Program-made: the position numbers and the translations under genes
The notes under the pieces: model-generated
What the model was told of the DNA's origin: nothing
Databases searched by the model: none
What the model saw: the letters and a program-made list of their open reading frames with translations, nothing else
Assembly (NCBI RefSeq): GCF_000513935.1
Contig: NZ_AZUY01000002.1
Span: 71,204-115,515, forward strand
Origin: Mesorhizobium sp. WSM3626
Lineage (GTDB): Bacteria > Pseudomonadota > Alphaproteobacteria > Rhizobiales > Rhizobiaceae
DNA length: 44,312 bases
Direction of reading: 5' to 3'
Shown: in pieces, positions 34,428 through 44,302 of the stretch
Layout: each line of letters begins with the position of its first letter
How positions within the stretch are numbered: position 1 is the stretch's first letter

Positions 34428-36248
34428 CTACCCTTCCATCTCTTCCCGCAGCATCTCCAACTCCAGCCATTCTTCCTCGAGCGCCGCCAACGTGGCACGC
34501 TCCTTGTCGAGGGCGGCGATCGTCTTCTGGAACGAGGCCGGGTCGCGCTCGTAATAGGCCGGGTCGGCGATGTTGTTCTCCAGCCGCGAGATCGATGCGG
34601 TCACCGCCTCGATTTTCTTGGGTAGGGACTCCAAGGCGAACTTCTGCTTGAACGACAGTTTCTTCGCCGGCCCTTTCTGCGCTGCCGGCTCGCTCCTGCC
34701 CGGCGTGGGCACATCGCCGGCTTCGGCCTTGGCACGCGCTTTTCGGTCGTCCAGCCTGGTGCCGCCGCGTTGCGCCAGCATGTCGGAATAGCCGCCGGCA
34801 TATTCGACCCAGCGGCCGCCGCCGTCCGGCGCGATGATGCTGGTGACGGTACGGTCGAGGAAATCGCGGTCGTGGCTGACCAGGATGACGGTGCCGGCAA
34901 AACCGGCAACCAGTTCCTGCAGCAGTTCCAGTGTCTCCATGTCGAGATCGTTGGTCGGCTCATCGAGCACCAGAAGGTTCGCCGGCCGTGCCAGCACGCG
35001 CGCCAGGATCAGCCGCGCCCGCTCGCCACCGGAAAGCTCACGCACAGGGGTGCGGGCCTGTTCCGGCTTGAACAGGAAATCCTTCATGTAGGAGACGACA
35101 TGGCGCTGCTCGCCATTGATGACCAGGTTCTCGCCGCGCCCGTCCGTCAGATATTGCGCCAGCGTCTCCTGCGGATCGACCGCCTCGCGTTTTTGGTCAA
35201 GCGTGGCGATTTCCAGATTGGTGCCGAGCCGCACCGATCCGGCATCCGGCGCCAATTCGCCGGTCAGCATCTTCAGAAGTGTCGTCTTGCCGGCGCCGTT
35301 CGGCCCGACAAGACCGACGCGGTCGCCGCGCTGGATGCGGGTCGAGAACCCCTTGACCACGGTGAGATCACCAAAGCTCTTCTCGATGTTCTTGGCTTCG
35401 ATCACCAGCTTGCCGGATTCGGCGGCGTCGCTTGCCACCATGGACGCGGAGCCTTCGGCGCCGCGATGGCCGCGAAAGCGCTGGCGCATGGTCTGCAGTT
35501 CGCCCAATCGGCGCATGTTGCGCTTGCGCCGCGCCGTCACGCCATAACGCAGCCAGTGCTCCTCGCGCACGATCTGGCGGCCGAGCTTGTGCTGCTCGCG
35601 CTCTTCCTCTTCCAGCACCATGTCGCGCCATTCCTCGAAATGGCCAAAGCCCTTGTCCAGCCTGCGGGTCTGGCCACGGTCGAGCCAGACGGTGGCGCGC
35701 GACACGCGTTCAAGGAAGCGGCGGTCATGCGAAATGACGATGAGCGCCGAGGAAGTCCGGACGAGCTCCTCTTCCAGCCATTCGATCACCGACAGATCAA
35801 GATGGTTCGTCGGCTCATCAAGTAGCAGGATGTCGGGCTCTGGCGCCATGACACGGGCAAGCGCGGCGCGCCTGGCCTCGCCGCCGGACAGGTCGCCTGG
35901 CCGTTCCTCGCCCGACAGGCCGAGATGCTCCATCAGATAGCTGGCGCGGTAGGGATCGTCGGCCGGGCCGAGCCCTGCCTCGACATAGGCCCGCACGGTG
36001 GCAAAACCCTCCATGTCGGGCATTTGCGGCAGATAGCGCACTGTCGCGGAAGGCTGGCGGAACACCTCGCCGTCCTGCGGTTCGATCAGGCCGGCGGCGA
36101 TCTTGAGCAGCGTCGACTTGCCGGACCCGTTGCGGCCGACCAGCGCGATCTTGTCGCCGGCCGACGCGGACAAGGCTGCGCCGTCGAGCAGCGGCGTGCC
36201 GCCAAAGGTCAGCTTTATCCCGTCGAGATTGAGAAGAGGCGGGGCCAT
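34428..36248 (-). CDS. uup: ABC-F ATPase, Uup-like
   Basis: The product is 606 aa from the ATG complementary to 36246-36248, with two ABC domains and no membrane helices. Domain 1 has Walker A GRNGSGKST, signature LSGGEARRA and Walker B ILLLDEPTNH. Domain 2 has GPNGAGKT, LSGGERARLILARV and LLVLDEPTNDLD. Both lead into the ABC-F interdomain linker with its charged helices (EEEEREQHKLGRQIVREEHW). A C-terminal coiled coil (SISRLENNIADPAYYE onward) marks the Uup type, which binds ribosomes or branched DNA. Start and thiN stop are separated by one base. Confidence 0.92.
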   Translation of the reverse strand: MAPPLLNLDGIKLTFGGTPLLDGAALSASAGDKIALVGRNGSGKSTLLKIAAGLIEPQDGEVFRQPSATVRYLPQMPDMEGFATVRAYVEAGLGPADDPYRASYLMEHLGLSGEERPGDLSGGEARRAALARVMAPEPDILLLDEPTNHLDLSVIEWLEEELVRTSSALIVISHDRRFLERVSRATVWLDRGQTRRLDKGFGHFEEWRDMVLEEEEREQHKLGRQIVREEHWLRYGVTARRKRNMRRLGELQTMRQRFRGHRGAEGSASMVASDAAESGKLVIEAKNIEKSFGDLTVVKGFSTRIQRGDRVGLVGPNGAGKTTLLKMLTGELAPDAGSVRLGTNLEIATLDQKREAVDPQETLAQYLTDGRGENLVINGEQRHVVSYMKDFLFKPEQARTPVRELSGGERARLILARVLARPANLLVLDEPTNDLDMETLELLQELVAGFAGTVILVSHDRDFLDRTVTSIIAPDGGGRWVEYAGGYSDMLAQRGGTRLDDRKARAKAEAGDVPTPGRSEPAAQKGPAKKLSFKQKFALESLPKKIEAVTASISRLENNIADPAYYERDPASFQKTIAALDKERATLAALEEEWLELEMLREEMEG

Positions 36249-36249
36249 G

Positions 36250-36894
36250 TCAGCTTTCGGGCAATGGATAGGGATGGGCGAGCAGCAGCGCTCGACCATG
36301 GCCAAGCGCGATGTCGAGGCGGCCCTTGACCTCGTTGGAAATGGTTAGCGACGAACCGAAAGCCACCTCGACCTTGTCGAGCGGCCATTTGGCGCCGGTG
36401 ACGGTCAGGCCGGAGAGTTCGGAGAAGCCAAGGATCGAAAACAGCGTGCCGTCGGCATAATCGAAGCTGGCCATGCCGAGCAGCAAGGGGACAGCTTCCT
36501 GGGCACCGCTGGTCAGAAGCACATCCGTTCCGGCCTCGGCCAGCCGCAGGCCAAGCGCCAGATGCAGGAAGGCGTGGTCGGCACGCTTGCCGCCGAAAGC
36601 GCCCGCCAGCACAAGGCGCGTCGCCCCGCGTTCAAGGGCCGCCGCGATCGCCAGTTCGCCGTCGGTCTTGTCCTTTTCCGCCGGGAAGGTCTGCCTGGGC
36701 ACAGCGGCCAGGTGGGCGGGCAGATCGGGCGGCACGGAATCGAAATCGCCGACCCACAGTTCCGGAACAAGGGCCAGCATCCGCGCGTGGCCGATGCCGG
36801 CGTCGGCGGCGATGACGCGCGAGCCTTCGACCTGGCGGTCAAGCCGGGGCGTGCGGATGAGATCGCCGCCAAGCAGGATGGTGAATGTGCTCAT
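36250..36894 (-). CDS. thiN: thiamine pyrophosphokinase
   Basis: The product is 214 aa. Family motifs are [20 protein letters not shown] (metal and ATP site), [14 protein letters not shown], the substrate-binding [15 protein letters not shown], and the C-terminal LTISNEVKG. It transfers pyrophosphate from ATP to thiamine, giving TPP. It is divergent from the TPP-riboswitch thiBPQ operon, so uptake and activation genes sit back to back. The ABC-F gene follows immediately. Of the two names in use (thiN, tnr3), thiN is assigned here by family. Confidence 0.92.
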   Translation of the reverse strand: MSTFTILLGGDLIRTPRLDRQVEGSRVIAADAGIGHARMLALVPELWVGDFDSVPPDLPAHLAAVPRQTFPAEKDKTDGELAIAAALERGATRLVLAGAFGGKRADHAFLHLALGLRLAEAGTDVLLTSGAQEAVPLLLGMASFDYADGTLFSILGFSELSGLTVTGAKWPLDKVEVAFGSSLTISNEVKGRLDIALGHGRALLLAHPYPLPES

Positions 36895-36978
36895 ATCCCG
36901 TCGCCCTTACCAGCCCGGCACGGGAAACGGAAGGCGGCAAACTCCCACTTGCGTGTCCCATCGGTCGGGCTTATGTGT

Positions 36979-37091
36979 CGAAACGCTCTAACGGGGTGCC
37001 GGACGCGATTTTCGCGGGCCGGCTGAGAGGCAGTCTCGCCAACCCGCTGAACCTGATCCGGTTTGTACCGGCGGAGGGATTAGACGTTTCG
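36979..37091 (+). ncRNA. TPP riboswitch (thi box)
   Basis: P1 is closed by CGAAACG (36979-36985) with CGTTTCG (37085-37091) and TCTAA with TTAGA. The conserved core is complete: ACGGGGTGCC, GGCTGAGAGG at the P2/P3 side, then ACCCGCTGAACCTGATCCGG and the closing GGCGGAGGGATTAGA. Downstream, CGCCTC (37102-37107) can pair with GAGGCG (37131-37136), hiding the thiB Shine-Dalgarno AAGGAGG (37128-37134). TPP binding would favour that sequestering hairpin and shut off translation of the operon. Confidence 0.96.
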
Positions 37092-37139
37092 GACAATCCG
37101 ACGCCTCAATTCCTTTCAACGCAAACGAAGGAGGCGCCG

Positions 37140-38138
37140 ATGCGCACGCTTTTATATTCCCTCATCGCGGCCACGGTAGTGACCCTGTCCGGGCCGGCTT
37201 TGGCCAAGGACAAGCTCACCGTCTACACCTATGAGAGCTTCACCGCCGACTGGGGTCCAGGCCCGGTGGTGAAGAAGGAATTCGAGGCCGAATGTGGCTG
37301 CGATGTCGAGTTCGTCTCGGTCGCCGATGGCGTGGCGCTGCTCAACCGCGTCAAGCTGGAAGGCGCTTCGACCAAGGCTGATATCGTGCTCGGCCTCGAC
37401 ACCAATCTCACCGCCGATGCCAAGGCGTCGGGCCTGTTCGCGCCGCACGGCGCGGTGAGCGATGTCAATGTGCCGGGCGGCTGGAGCGACGATACTTTCG
37501 TCCCCTTCGACTATGGCTATTTCGCTGTCGTCTACGATACCGAAAAGCTGAAGACGCCGCCGAAAACCCTGAAGGACCTGGTCGAGGGCAGTGCCAATGA
37601 CAAGATCGTCATTCAGGATCCGCGCACGTCGACGCCCGGTCTCGGCCTGCTGTTGTGGGTGAAGTCGGTATATGGCGACAAGGCGCCGGAAGCCTGGGCC
37701 AAGCTCAAGGCCAAGGTGCTGACCGTGACGCCGGGCTGGAGCGAGGCCTATGGCCTGTTCACCAAGGGCGAGGCGCCGATGGTGCTGTCCTACACCACCT
37801 CGCCGGCCTACCACATGGTCGCCGAGAACACCGAGCGCTACCAGGCGGCATCCTTTGAAGAGGGCGAGTATCTGCAGATCGAGGTCGCCGGCATCACCAC
37901 GACAGGCGCCAAGAACCCGCTGGCGGCCAAGTTCATGGCTTTCATGACTGGGCCGAAATTCCAGGACGCCATCCCGGAGACCAACTGGATGTTCCCGGCC
38001 GGCAAGACCGACAAGCCGCTCAACCCTGCCTTCGACAAACTGGTCAAGCCGACCAAGACCTTGCTGTTCAGCCCCGAGGAAGTCGCGGCCAACCGCAAGG
38101 CCTGGGTGGACGAATGGCTGGCGGTGATGAGCAAGTAG
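37140..38138 (+). CDS. thiB: thiamine ABC transporter substrate-binding protein
   Basis: The product is 332 aa from ATG 37140, with AAGGAGG five bases upstream. The signal peptide is about residues 1-21 (SGPALA). The mature start [18 protein letters not shown] is the thiamine-binding TbpA/ThiB signature. Other family points are [30 protein letters not shown] and the aromatic substrate-site region [18 protein letters not shown]. It captures thiamine and its phosphates in the periplasm for ThiPQ. It is controlled by the riboswitch above, and thiP follows 23 nt downstream. Confidence 0.95.
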   Translation: MRTLLYSLIAATVVTLSGPALAKDKLTVYTYESFTADWGPGPVVKKEFEAECGCDVEFVSVADGVALLNRVKLEGASTKADIVLGLDTNLTADAKASGLFAPHGAVSDVNVPGGWSDDTFVPFDYGYFAVVYDTEKLKTPPKTLKDLVEGSANDKIVIQDPRTSTPGLGLLLWVKSVYGDKAPEAWAKLKAKVLTVTPGWSEAYGLFTKGEAPMVLSYTTSPAYHMVAENTERYQAASFEEGEYLQIEVAGITTTGAKNPLAAKFMAFMTGPKFQDAIPETNWMFPAGKTDKPLNPAFDKLVKPTKTLLFSPEEVAANRKAWVDEWLAVMSK

Positions 38139-38161
38139 GTTTCGTGGGCTAGTCTCGTGAG

Positions 38162-39829
38162 ATGACCGCCAAGGAACACAATGTTTCCCAAGTCGATCGT
38201 TGGTTCTCAGTGCAAACCCGTTCTGACCCCCGCATCACAGCCGGCATTGTCGCGCTTGCCGCGACCTCGCTGCTGATCGGCGGCGCTTTTGCCGGGCTGC
38301 TCGCCGAAGGCGCCCACGATTTTTCCGGCGCCTGGGCCGCCTTCGATCCTTACCTCTTCCGTGTCGTGCGCTTCACACTCTGGCAGGCGGCCCTGTCGAC
38401 GCTGCTCTCGGTCGGGCCTGCCCTGTTGGTGGCGCGGGCGCTGTCGCGGCATCCACGTTTCCGCGGCCGCGCCTTCATCCTGCAGCTCTTCGCCGTGCCG
38501 CTGGCGCTGCCGGCGATCGTCGCGGCGCTCGGCATCCTGGCGCTCTACGGCCGAGCCGGCTATTTCGCCGGCCTGTCCAACTGGGTCGGCGGCCAGGGTT
38601 GGCCGGGCATCTACGGCCTCTCCGGCATTCTCGTTGCCCATGTCTTCTTCAACCTGCCATTGGCTACCCGCCTGTTCCTGGAGGCGCTGCAAACCGTTCC
38701 CTCAGACCAGTGGCGGCTGGCGAGCCAGCTCGGCATGGGGGCGCGACCGGCGTTGCGGCTGATCGAATGGCCGACGCTGCGGGCCGCCTTGCCTGGTGTC
38801 GCCGGACTTGTGTTCATGCTCTGCATCACATCCTTCACCATCGTGCTGACGCTCGGCGGCGGACCGGCCGCGACGACGCTGGAGGTCGGCATCTATCAGG
38901 CATTGCGCTTCGATTTCGATCCCGCGCGGGCTGTCGCGCTGACATTGTTGCAGATCGCGCTGACCTTTGTCGTGGTGCTGGCGTTGACCCGGCTTGGCGC
39001 CAATGTCGTCGGCGACACCAACCTGCCGGTCGCGCCGCGCCGCTATCTCTCGGTCAACAGGACTGAGGCCGTGCTGAATGCGCTGCTCATCGGGCTGGCG
39101 CTGCTGTTCGTCGTGGGACCCATGGCGGCGACCGCAGCGGCCGGATTGGGCGCCGATCTCGGCCGGCTGGCCGGTGAGGCCACTGTCCGGCAAGCGACAC
39201 TGACCAGTGCCGTGCTCGCGTTCCTGTCGGCGTTGCTTTCGGTGATGCTGTCGCTGGCTCTCACAATGGCGCGGAGGGCGCTGGCATTGAACCGCCGCTC
39301 CGGCTCAAGGACATTGCTCGAACATGCCACCGATACCGGCGCCGGCTTTGTGCTGGTCGTGCCGCCGATCGTCATCGGCGCCGGCTGGTTCCTTCTGTTG
39401 CGCCATCTCGGCGATGTCTTTGCTGTCGCACTGCTCATGGTCGTTACCGTCAACGCCATCATGGCGATGCCTTTCGCGCTGCGCGCCGTCCGTCCCGCCT
39501 ATGATGCGGCAAGCGAGCGTCACGAGCGGCTCTGCGCACAGCTCGGCATTTCCGGCTGGTCAAGGCTGTGGCTGGTCGACTGGCCGTCGCTGCGGCGGCC
39601 GCTCGCCACCGCCTTTGCCTTCGCCATGGCGCTGTCGCTTGGCGATCTCGGCGTGATCGCCCTGTTCGGCAGTGATTCCGTGCAGACCTTGCCCTACCTT
39701 CTCCTGGCGCGCATGGGCAGCTACCGGACGCAGGACGCCGCCGGCCTGGCGTTGTTGCTGGGCCTTGTCTGCCTGGCACTCGTGCTGGCAGCGGACCGGC
39801 TGGGAAAGGGGATAGCCCGCGATGTCTGA
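38162..39829 (+). CDS. thiP: thiamine ABC transporter permease
   Basis: The product is 555 aa, a fused permease with about 12 helices. Each half carries a coupling motif of binding-protein-dependent permeases: [19 protein letters not shown] near residue 190, and the second half [20 protein letters not shown] near 460. The fusion of two permease halves is usual for ThiP. The last 8 nt overlap thiQ, implying coupled translation and matched subunit amounts. Confidence 0.94.
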   Translation: MTAKEHNVSQVDRWFSVQTRSDPRITAGIVALAATSLLIGGAFAGLLAEGAHDFSGAWAAFDPYLFRVVRFTLWQAALSTLLSVGPALLVARALSRHPRFRGRAFILQLFAVPLALPAIVAALGILALYGRAGYFAGLSNWVGGQGWPGIYGLSGILVAHVFFNLPLATRLFLEALQTVPSDQWRLASQLGMGARPALRLIEWPTLRAALPGVAGLVFMLCITSFTIVLTLGGGPAATTLEVGIYQALRFDFDPARAVALTLLQIALTFVVVLALTRLGANVVGDTNLPVAPRRYLSVNRTEAVLNALLIGLALLFVVGPMAATAAAGLGADLGRLAGEATVRQATLTSAVLAFLSALLSVMLSLALTMARRALALNRRSGSRTLLEHATDTGAGFVLVVPPIVIGAGWFLLLRHLGDVFAVALLMVVTVNAIMAMPFALRAVRPAYDAASERHERLCAQLGISGWSRLWLVDWPSLRRPLATAFAFAMALSLGDLGVIALFGSDSVQTLPYLLLARMGSYRTQDAAGLALLLGLVCLALVLAADRLGKGIARDV

Positions 39830-40598
39830 CGGGGCGGCTGACGGCAAAGGGGTTGCGGTGCGGCTGGACAAGGTCTCGTTCAGCTATGGCGGGGCGTTGT
39901 TCGCCTTCGATGTCGAGTTCACCGCGACGCGGATCACCGCCATCATGGGGCCGAGCGGTTCGGGAAAGTCGACGCTGCTCAATCTGGTGGCCGGGTTCGA
40001 GACGCCGCGATCCGGCCGCGTGCTGATCGGCGGGGCCGACGTCGGTGGCGACCCGCCGGCCATGCGGCCGGTGTCGATGGTGTTCCAGGAAAACAATCTT
40101 TTCGCCCATCTTTCTGTCCAGCAAAATGTCGGGCTCGGCCGTTCGCCATCGTTGCGGCTGACGGATACCGACCACGCCGATATCGCGGGCGCCCTTGCGC
40201 GCACCGGCCTTGCCGGCAAGGAGAAGCGGCTGCCGCGCGAGCTTTCGGGCGGCGAGCGTCAGCGCGTCGCCCTGGCCCGCGTGCTGGTGCGTGACCGCCC
40301 GGTGCTGCTGCTCGACGAACCCTTCGCCTCGCTTGGGCCCGCCTTGCGCGACGACATGCTCGACCTGGTTGCCAGCCTCCATGCCGAGCGTGGCATGACG
40401 GTGCTGTTCGTCACGCACCAGCCGCAGGATGCCCGCCGCATCGCGCAGAAGGTGGTGTTTCTGGACAATGGCACCATCGCTGCCTCAGGCACCTCGGAGG
40501 ATTTCTTTGCAGGGGCTGGGCCGGAGGCGTTCCGGCGCTATATCGGTGCCGGCGCCGGGGATGCGTTATCACGAGATATTGCCCGGAAGCGGACATAA
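39822..40598 (+). CDS. thiQ: thiamine ABC transporter ATPase
   Basis: The product is 258 aa. Walker A is GPSGSGKS at 43-50, the Q-loop VFQENNLF, the signature [15 protein letters not shown], Walker B VLLLDEPF and the switch His in [13 protein letters not shown]. The length and sequence fit ThiQ, and the neighbours confirm the role. It is the last gene of the riboswitch-controlled operon; no clear terminator was found before the downstream mosaic repeat. Confidence 0.94.
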   Translation: MSDGAADGKGVAVRLDKVSFSYGGALFAFDVEFTATRITAIMGPSGSGKSTLLNLVAGFETPRSGRVLIGGADVGGDPPAMRPVSMVFQENNLFAHLSVQQNVGLGRSPSLRLTDTDHADIAGALARTGLAGKEKRLPRELSGGERQRVALARVLVRDRPVLLLDEPFASLGPALRDDMLDLVASLHAERGMTVLFVTHQPQDARRIAQKVVFLDNGTIAASGTSEDFFAGAGPEAFRRYIGAGAGDALSRDIARKRT

Positions 40599-40701
40599 TT
40601 TACGCTCAAACCGGCCTGAGGCGATGTGGCGCTTGCTTGCCATGACTGGAGTAGTGTGGCTAGGTCCGCTCGATACCGGTCCGGCACAGGCCGTGATTTG
40701 C

Positions 40702-40782
40702 CTACAGCATCTGCTGCCCGCCCCGAGGGGCGCTTGACGGACGCTGTAGCAGTTTGTTTTGCGCATGCGTGGTCATGCGCAA
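40702..40782. repeat. rhizobial intergenic mosaic element (RIME-like)
   Basis: CTACAGC (40702-40708) pairs with GCTGTAG (40743-40749), with a nested CGCCCC/GGGGCG stem. A second perfect 9-bp palindrome, TTGCGCATG (40759-40767) with CATGCGCAA (40774-40782), follows. This two-hairpin layout with GCTGTAGCA then TTTTGCGCATG resembles mosaic elements known between genes in rhizobia. It may contribute the end of the thiBPQ transcript. Confidence 0.62.
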
Positions 40783-40829
40783 GGACCTGAAAGGAAGCCA
40801 TTCTGGCGATCAGCGCTGACAGGCTACGA

Positions 40830-42299
40830 ATGAATCCGCTGGCGCGGTTCCTGGCGCTGGCTGGCTTTGCCGTGGCGCTGGCAAGCTGCCAGATGTTCAC
40901 GCCTCCGGAGGTCCAGGAATCCGGCTTCCAGCCATCCGACAAGCCGATCACGGTGGACAATGTCGCCGCCAACAACAAGCTTGCCGAACTCGCCAAGGCG
41001 CAGCATCCGCGCATCCTTGCAACGTATGGCGGCGAATATTCCGATCCCAAGCTCGAGCGCATGGTCGCCAAGGTGGTCGGCAATTTGACCGTGGTATCGG
41101 CCAACCCGACCCAGACCTATCGCATCACCATCCTCAATTCGCCCAACGTCAACGCCTTCGCGCTGCCGGGCGGATATCTCTACATCACGCGCGGCCTCTT
41201 GGCGCTGGCCAATGATTCGTCCGAGCTCGCCGCCGTCATCGCGCATGAAATGGGCCACGTCACCGCCAATCACGGCCTGCAGCGCCAGCAGCTGGAGGCC
41301 GAGGAAGGCCTGGCGACCAAGGTTGTTTCCGATGTGCTCGGCGACAGCCCGACCGCCAAGGCAGCACTGATCCGCGGCAAGCTCAGGCTGGCGCAGTTCT
41401 CGCGCAATCAGGAACTGGAGGCGGACGCCATCGGCATCAAGTCGATCGGCGAAGCCGGCTACGATCCCTATGCCGCCGGCCGCTTCCTGCAGTCGATGTC
41501 GGCCTATACCGATTTCCGCTCGATCAGCGGTGCCACGGACGCCAGCCTCGATTTCCTGGCCACCCACCCCAACACGCCGCAACGCATCGATCTGGCACAG
41601 CGCCACGCCCGCCAGTTCGGCGCGCCCGGTTTCGGCACGCGCGACCGCGATTCCTTCCTCGCCGGCATAGACGGCCTGCTTTATGGCGATACGCCGGAAG
41701 AAGGCTATGTGCGCGGCGAAACCTTCCTGCATCCGGGCCTCGGCGTGTCGTTCACCGTGCCGGACGGTTTCATCATCGACAATTCGGCGGCAGCGGTTAC
41801 GGCGACCGGGCCGGGCGACATAGCGATCCGCTTCGACGGCGTTTCGATCGACAAGAACCGCGCCCTGACCGATTATATCAGAAGCGGCTGGGTGGCCGGC
41901 CTCGACGACAGCACCGTCAAGCAGGAAACCATCAACGGCAATGAGGCGGCGACCGCGCACGCAGGCGCCGAAGGCTGGCAGTTCGATATCGCGGTGATCC
42001 GGGCCGGAGGCCAGGTCTACCGGTTGCTGACCGCGGCTCCCTCGGCCAGCACCTCGCTGGAGACGGTGGCTCGCTCGGTCAGCGGCTCCTTCCGCATTCT
42101 CAGTCCCGCCGAAAAGGCGGTACTGAAGCCACTGCATATTCGTGTACTCACCGTACAGCCGGGACAGACCATGGGTTCGCTTGCTGCCCAGATGGTGGGG
42201 GTCGACCGCAAGCTCGACCTGTTCCGCGTGCTCAACGCGCTGTCGCCGGGGGCCGCGGTTTCGGCCGGCGACAAGGTCAAGATCGTCACCGACAAGTAA
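40830..42299 (+). CDS. M48-family metalloprotease lipoprotein (BepA-like)
   Basis: The product is 489 aa. The N terminus is a lipoprotein signal with lipobox LASC (Cys20). The zinc site HEMGH is at 139-143 (VIAHEMGHVTANH), with the third ligand Glu in NQELEADAIGIK. About residues 240-420 form a second domain (LHPGLGVSFTVPDGF, with LysM-unrelated strands), and the end (VLTVQPGQTMGSLAAQM, then LSPGAAVSAGDKVKIV) resembles a LysM-like peptidoglycan-binding motif. BepA/YfgC proteases check assembly of outer-membrane proteins such as LptD, and this form may add wall binding. It is monocistronic. Confidence 0.85.
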   Translation: MNPLARFLALAGFAVALASCQMFTPPEVQESGFQPSDKPITVDNVAANNKLAELAKAQHPRILATYGGEYSDPKLERMVAKVVGNLTVVSANPTQTYRITILNSPNVNAFALPGGYLYITRGLLALANDSSELAAVIAHEMGHVTANHGLQRQQLEAEEGLATKVVSDVLGDSPTAKAALIRGKLRLAQFSRNQELEADAIGIKSIGEAGYDPYAAGRFLQSMSAYTDFRSISGATDASLDFLATHPNTPQRIDLAQRHARQFGAPGFGTRDRDSFLAGIDGLLYGDTPEEGYVRGETFLHPGLGVSFTVPDGFIIDNSAAAVTATGPGDIAIRFDGVSIDKNRALTDYIRSGWVAGLDDSTVKQETINGNEAATAHAGAEGWQFDIAVIRAGGQVYRLLTAAPSASTSLETVARSVSGSFRILSPAEKAVLKPLHIRVLTVQPGQTMGSLAAQMVGVDRKLDLFRVLNALSPGAAVSAGDKVKIVTDK

Positions 42300-42315
42300 G
42301 CGCCTGTCGCGGGAA

Positions 42316-43179
42316 TCAGGCGGCAGTCGCCATGAATTCCGGGTTCTGCTTCACCAGCGCGACCTTGAGCTTTTCCATGGCGCGGGCTTCGATCTGGCGG
42401 ACGCGTTCCTTGGAGATGCCGAGCGTTTCGCCGAGAGCCTCGAGTGTGGCGCCCTCGTCGGTAAGCCGGCGTTCCTCGATGATGCGGAGTTCGCGAGCGT
42501 TGAGAGCTTGAAGCGCCTCCCTCAGCCAGAGCGAGCGGCGCGCGACGTCGATCTTGTCGCCGACAATCTCGTCGGGCAAGGGATCGTCCGAGACCAGGAA
42601 GTCCATCCGCTCGGTCGCCCCCGCATCGTCGGCAAGCGGCACGTTAAGCGAGGAGTCGGGCGCCGACAGGCGTGAATCCATCAACTCCACATCAGCTTCG
42701 GAAACGCCGAGCGCAACCGACACCTCGCGGTAGAGAGTCGTGTTGGAGAGCGGTTCGGCGCCGTTCGCGAGACGGGCACGCAAGCGCCTGAGATTGAAGA
42801 ACAGAGCCTTTTGCGCCGAACTGGTGCCGCCGCGCACGATCGACCAGTTGCGCAAGATGTAGTCCTGCATCGAAGCGCGTATCCACCACGTCGCGTAGGT
42901 GGAAAACCGCACCTCGCGCTCCGGCTCGAAGCGGGCGGCGGCCTCGAGCAGGCCGACATGGCCTTCCTGGATCAGGTCGCCGAGCGGCAAGCCGTAATGG
43001 CGGAATTTCGAGGCCATGGAAATGACCAGCCGCATATGGGCAACGGTGATGCTGTGCAATGCGTTCTGGTCGTTGTCCTCTTTCCAAAGCAGTGCCAGCC
43101 GATGCTCCTCGTCGCGCTCGAGGTAAGGCGCCCTCATTGCCGCGCGGACCATGACCCGACCTGCCGTGTCTTCCATCAT
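42316..43179 (-). CDS. rpoH2: RNA polymerase sigma-32 factor, RpoH2 type
   Basis: The product is 287 aa with ATG-ATG at the start and GGAG upstream. Region 2 has HMRLVISMASKFRHYGLPLG and the -10 recognition segment RFSTYATWWIRASMQDYIL. The RpoH box QKALFFNLR at 123-131 identifies the sigma-32 class. Region 4.2 (GISKERVRQIEARAM) is the -35 helix-turn-helix. Rhizobia have several RpoH paralogues; the sequence and the general-stress promoter upstream point to the RpoH2 group. A longer spacer (about 135-215) than in E. coli RpoH is present. Confidence 0.88.
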   Translation of the reverse strand: MMEDTAGRVMVRAAMRAPYLERDEEHRLALLWKEDNDQNALHSITVAHMRLVISMASKFRHYGLPLGDLIQEGHVGLLEAAARFEPEREVRFSTYATWWIRASMQDYILRNWSIVRGGTSSAQKALFFNLRRLRARLANGAEPLSNTTLYREVSVALGVSEADVELMDSRLSAPDSSLNVPLADDAGATERMDFLVSDDPLPDEIVGDKIDVARRSLWLREALQALNARELRIIEERRLTDEGATLEALGETLGISKERVRQIEARAMEKLKVALVKQNPEFMATAA

Positions 43180-43263
43180 AAGGCGCTCCTTGGCTCAGGC
43201 GTGCGAATGACAAACTGGCAGGAACCGGCTTGAAATGACGGCGTCGTGCCCTAGAACAGCCAA

Positions 43264-43288
43264 AACTGCCGTGCGCGGGAAAGGTTCC
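43264..43288 (-). promoter_or_regulatory. EcfG/RpoE2-type promoter of rpoH2
   Basis: On the minus strand GGAAC (43288-43284) is followed by 16 nt and AGTT (first bases 43267-43264). This resembles the alphaproteobacterial general-stress consensus GGAAC-N16/17-CGTT. It lies about 85 nt before rpoH2, which Sinorhizobium RpoE2 is known to control. The 318-bp gap (43180-43497) also holds an AT-rich stretch (43365-43435), probably carrying the promoter of the binding-protein gene. Confidence 0.6.
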
Positions 43289-43497
43289 GCTGGCGCAGGC
43301 AGGCGAGCGATGACGTCCGGGCAATTTCGGCACGGCTGCCCGGAATCCCGGTGCTGCAACGAAATTCCTTTTTGAGTATTTGATTTCTGGAATTAGCTTT
43401 CTTTGAAATTTTGTTCCTTATTTTTCCGACCTGCATCTGTCATTTTCCAACTCTCACAACATGCCTGATATCAGGCCAAGGACGGGATCACAGAAAA

Positions 43498-44271
43498 ATG
43501 AAATGGCTGAAGTCGCTCATCATCGCCGGAACGCTGCAGGCCCTGGCGGTCGCATCGGGGCATGCCGGCGCCAATCTCGACCAGATCAAGCAGGCCGGCG
43601 TCATCAAGGTCGGTACGGAAGGCACTTACGCTCCGTTCACCTATCATGATGCATCCGGAGCGCTCGTCGGATTCGACGTCGAAATCGCCAAGGCGATCGC
43701 CGACAAGCTCGGCGTCAAGGCGCAGTTCCTCGAGGGCAAGTGGGACGGTCTGATCGCCGGCCTCGACGTCAACCGCTATGATGCCGTCATCAACGAAGTC
43801 GGCATCACCGATGCCCGCAAGGCCAAGTATGATTTCTCCGATCCTTACATCGCCTCCAAGGCGGTGCTGATCGTGCGCGGCGACAACACCGACATCAAGA
43901 CTTTCGCCGATCTCAAGGGCAAGAAGTCGGCGCAGTCGCTAACCTCCAATTTCGGCAAACTGGCCGAGTCGAATGGCGCCGAACTGGTCGGCACGGATGG
44001 CTTCGACCAGTCGATCCAGCTGCTTTTGACCGGCCGTGCCGACGCCACCATCAATGACAGCCTGTCGTTCCTCGACTTCAAGAAGCACAAGCCCGACGCC
44101 AATGTGAAGATCGCCGCCCAGGAAGAGAATGCCGATTACTCCGGCGTCATCGTGCGCAAGGGCGATCCGGAGCTGGTCGCTGCCATCAACAAGGCCCTGG
44201 CCGACATCAAGGCCGACGGCACCTACCAGAAGATCGCCGACACCTATTTCGGCCAGGACGTCTCGAAGTAA
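43498..44271 (+). CDS. amino-acid ABC transporter substrate-binding protein
   Basis: The product is 257 aa from ATG 43498. The signal peptide is about residues 1-22 (ASGHA). The SBP_bac_3 fold is clear: IKVGTEGTYAPFTYHD, VGFDVEIAKAIADKLGV, WDGLIAGLDVNRYDAVI, FSDPYIASKAVLIV, and the hinge LTGRADATINDSLSFL. The family FliY/TcyA (cystine and polar amino acids) is the closest by motif. No permease or ATPase is in view; they may lie beyond the right edge. Confidence 0.9.
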   Translation: MKWLKSLIIAGTLQALAVASGHAGANLDQIKQAGVIKVGTEGTYAPFTYHDASGALVGFDVEIAKAIADKLGVKAQFLEGKWDGLIAGLDVNRYDAVINEVGITDARKAKYDFSDPYIASKAVLIVRGDNTDIKTFADLKGKKSAQSLTSNFGKLAESNGAELVGTDGFDQSIQLLLTGRADATINDSLSFLDFKKHKPDANVKIAAQEENADYSGVIVRKGDPELVAAINKALADIKADGTYQKIADTYFGQDVSK

Positions 44272-44278
44272 TTCATAA

Positions 44279-44302
44279 AGCGGGGCGGGTTGTCGCCCCG
44301 CA
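44279..44302 (+). terminator. GC-rich hairpin after binding-protein gene
   Basis: GCGGGGCG (44280-44287) and CGCCCCGC (44294-44301) pair around GGTTGT, just after the stop codon. No T-run follows, so it could be an mRNA-stabilising stem between this gene and a downstream transporter gene outside the window. Confidence 0.5.
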
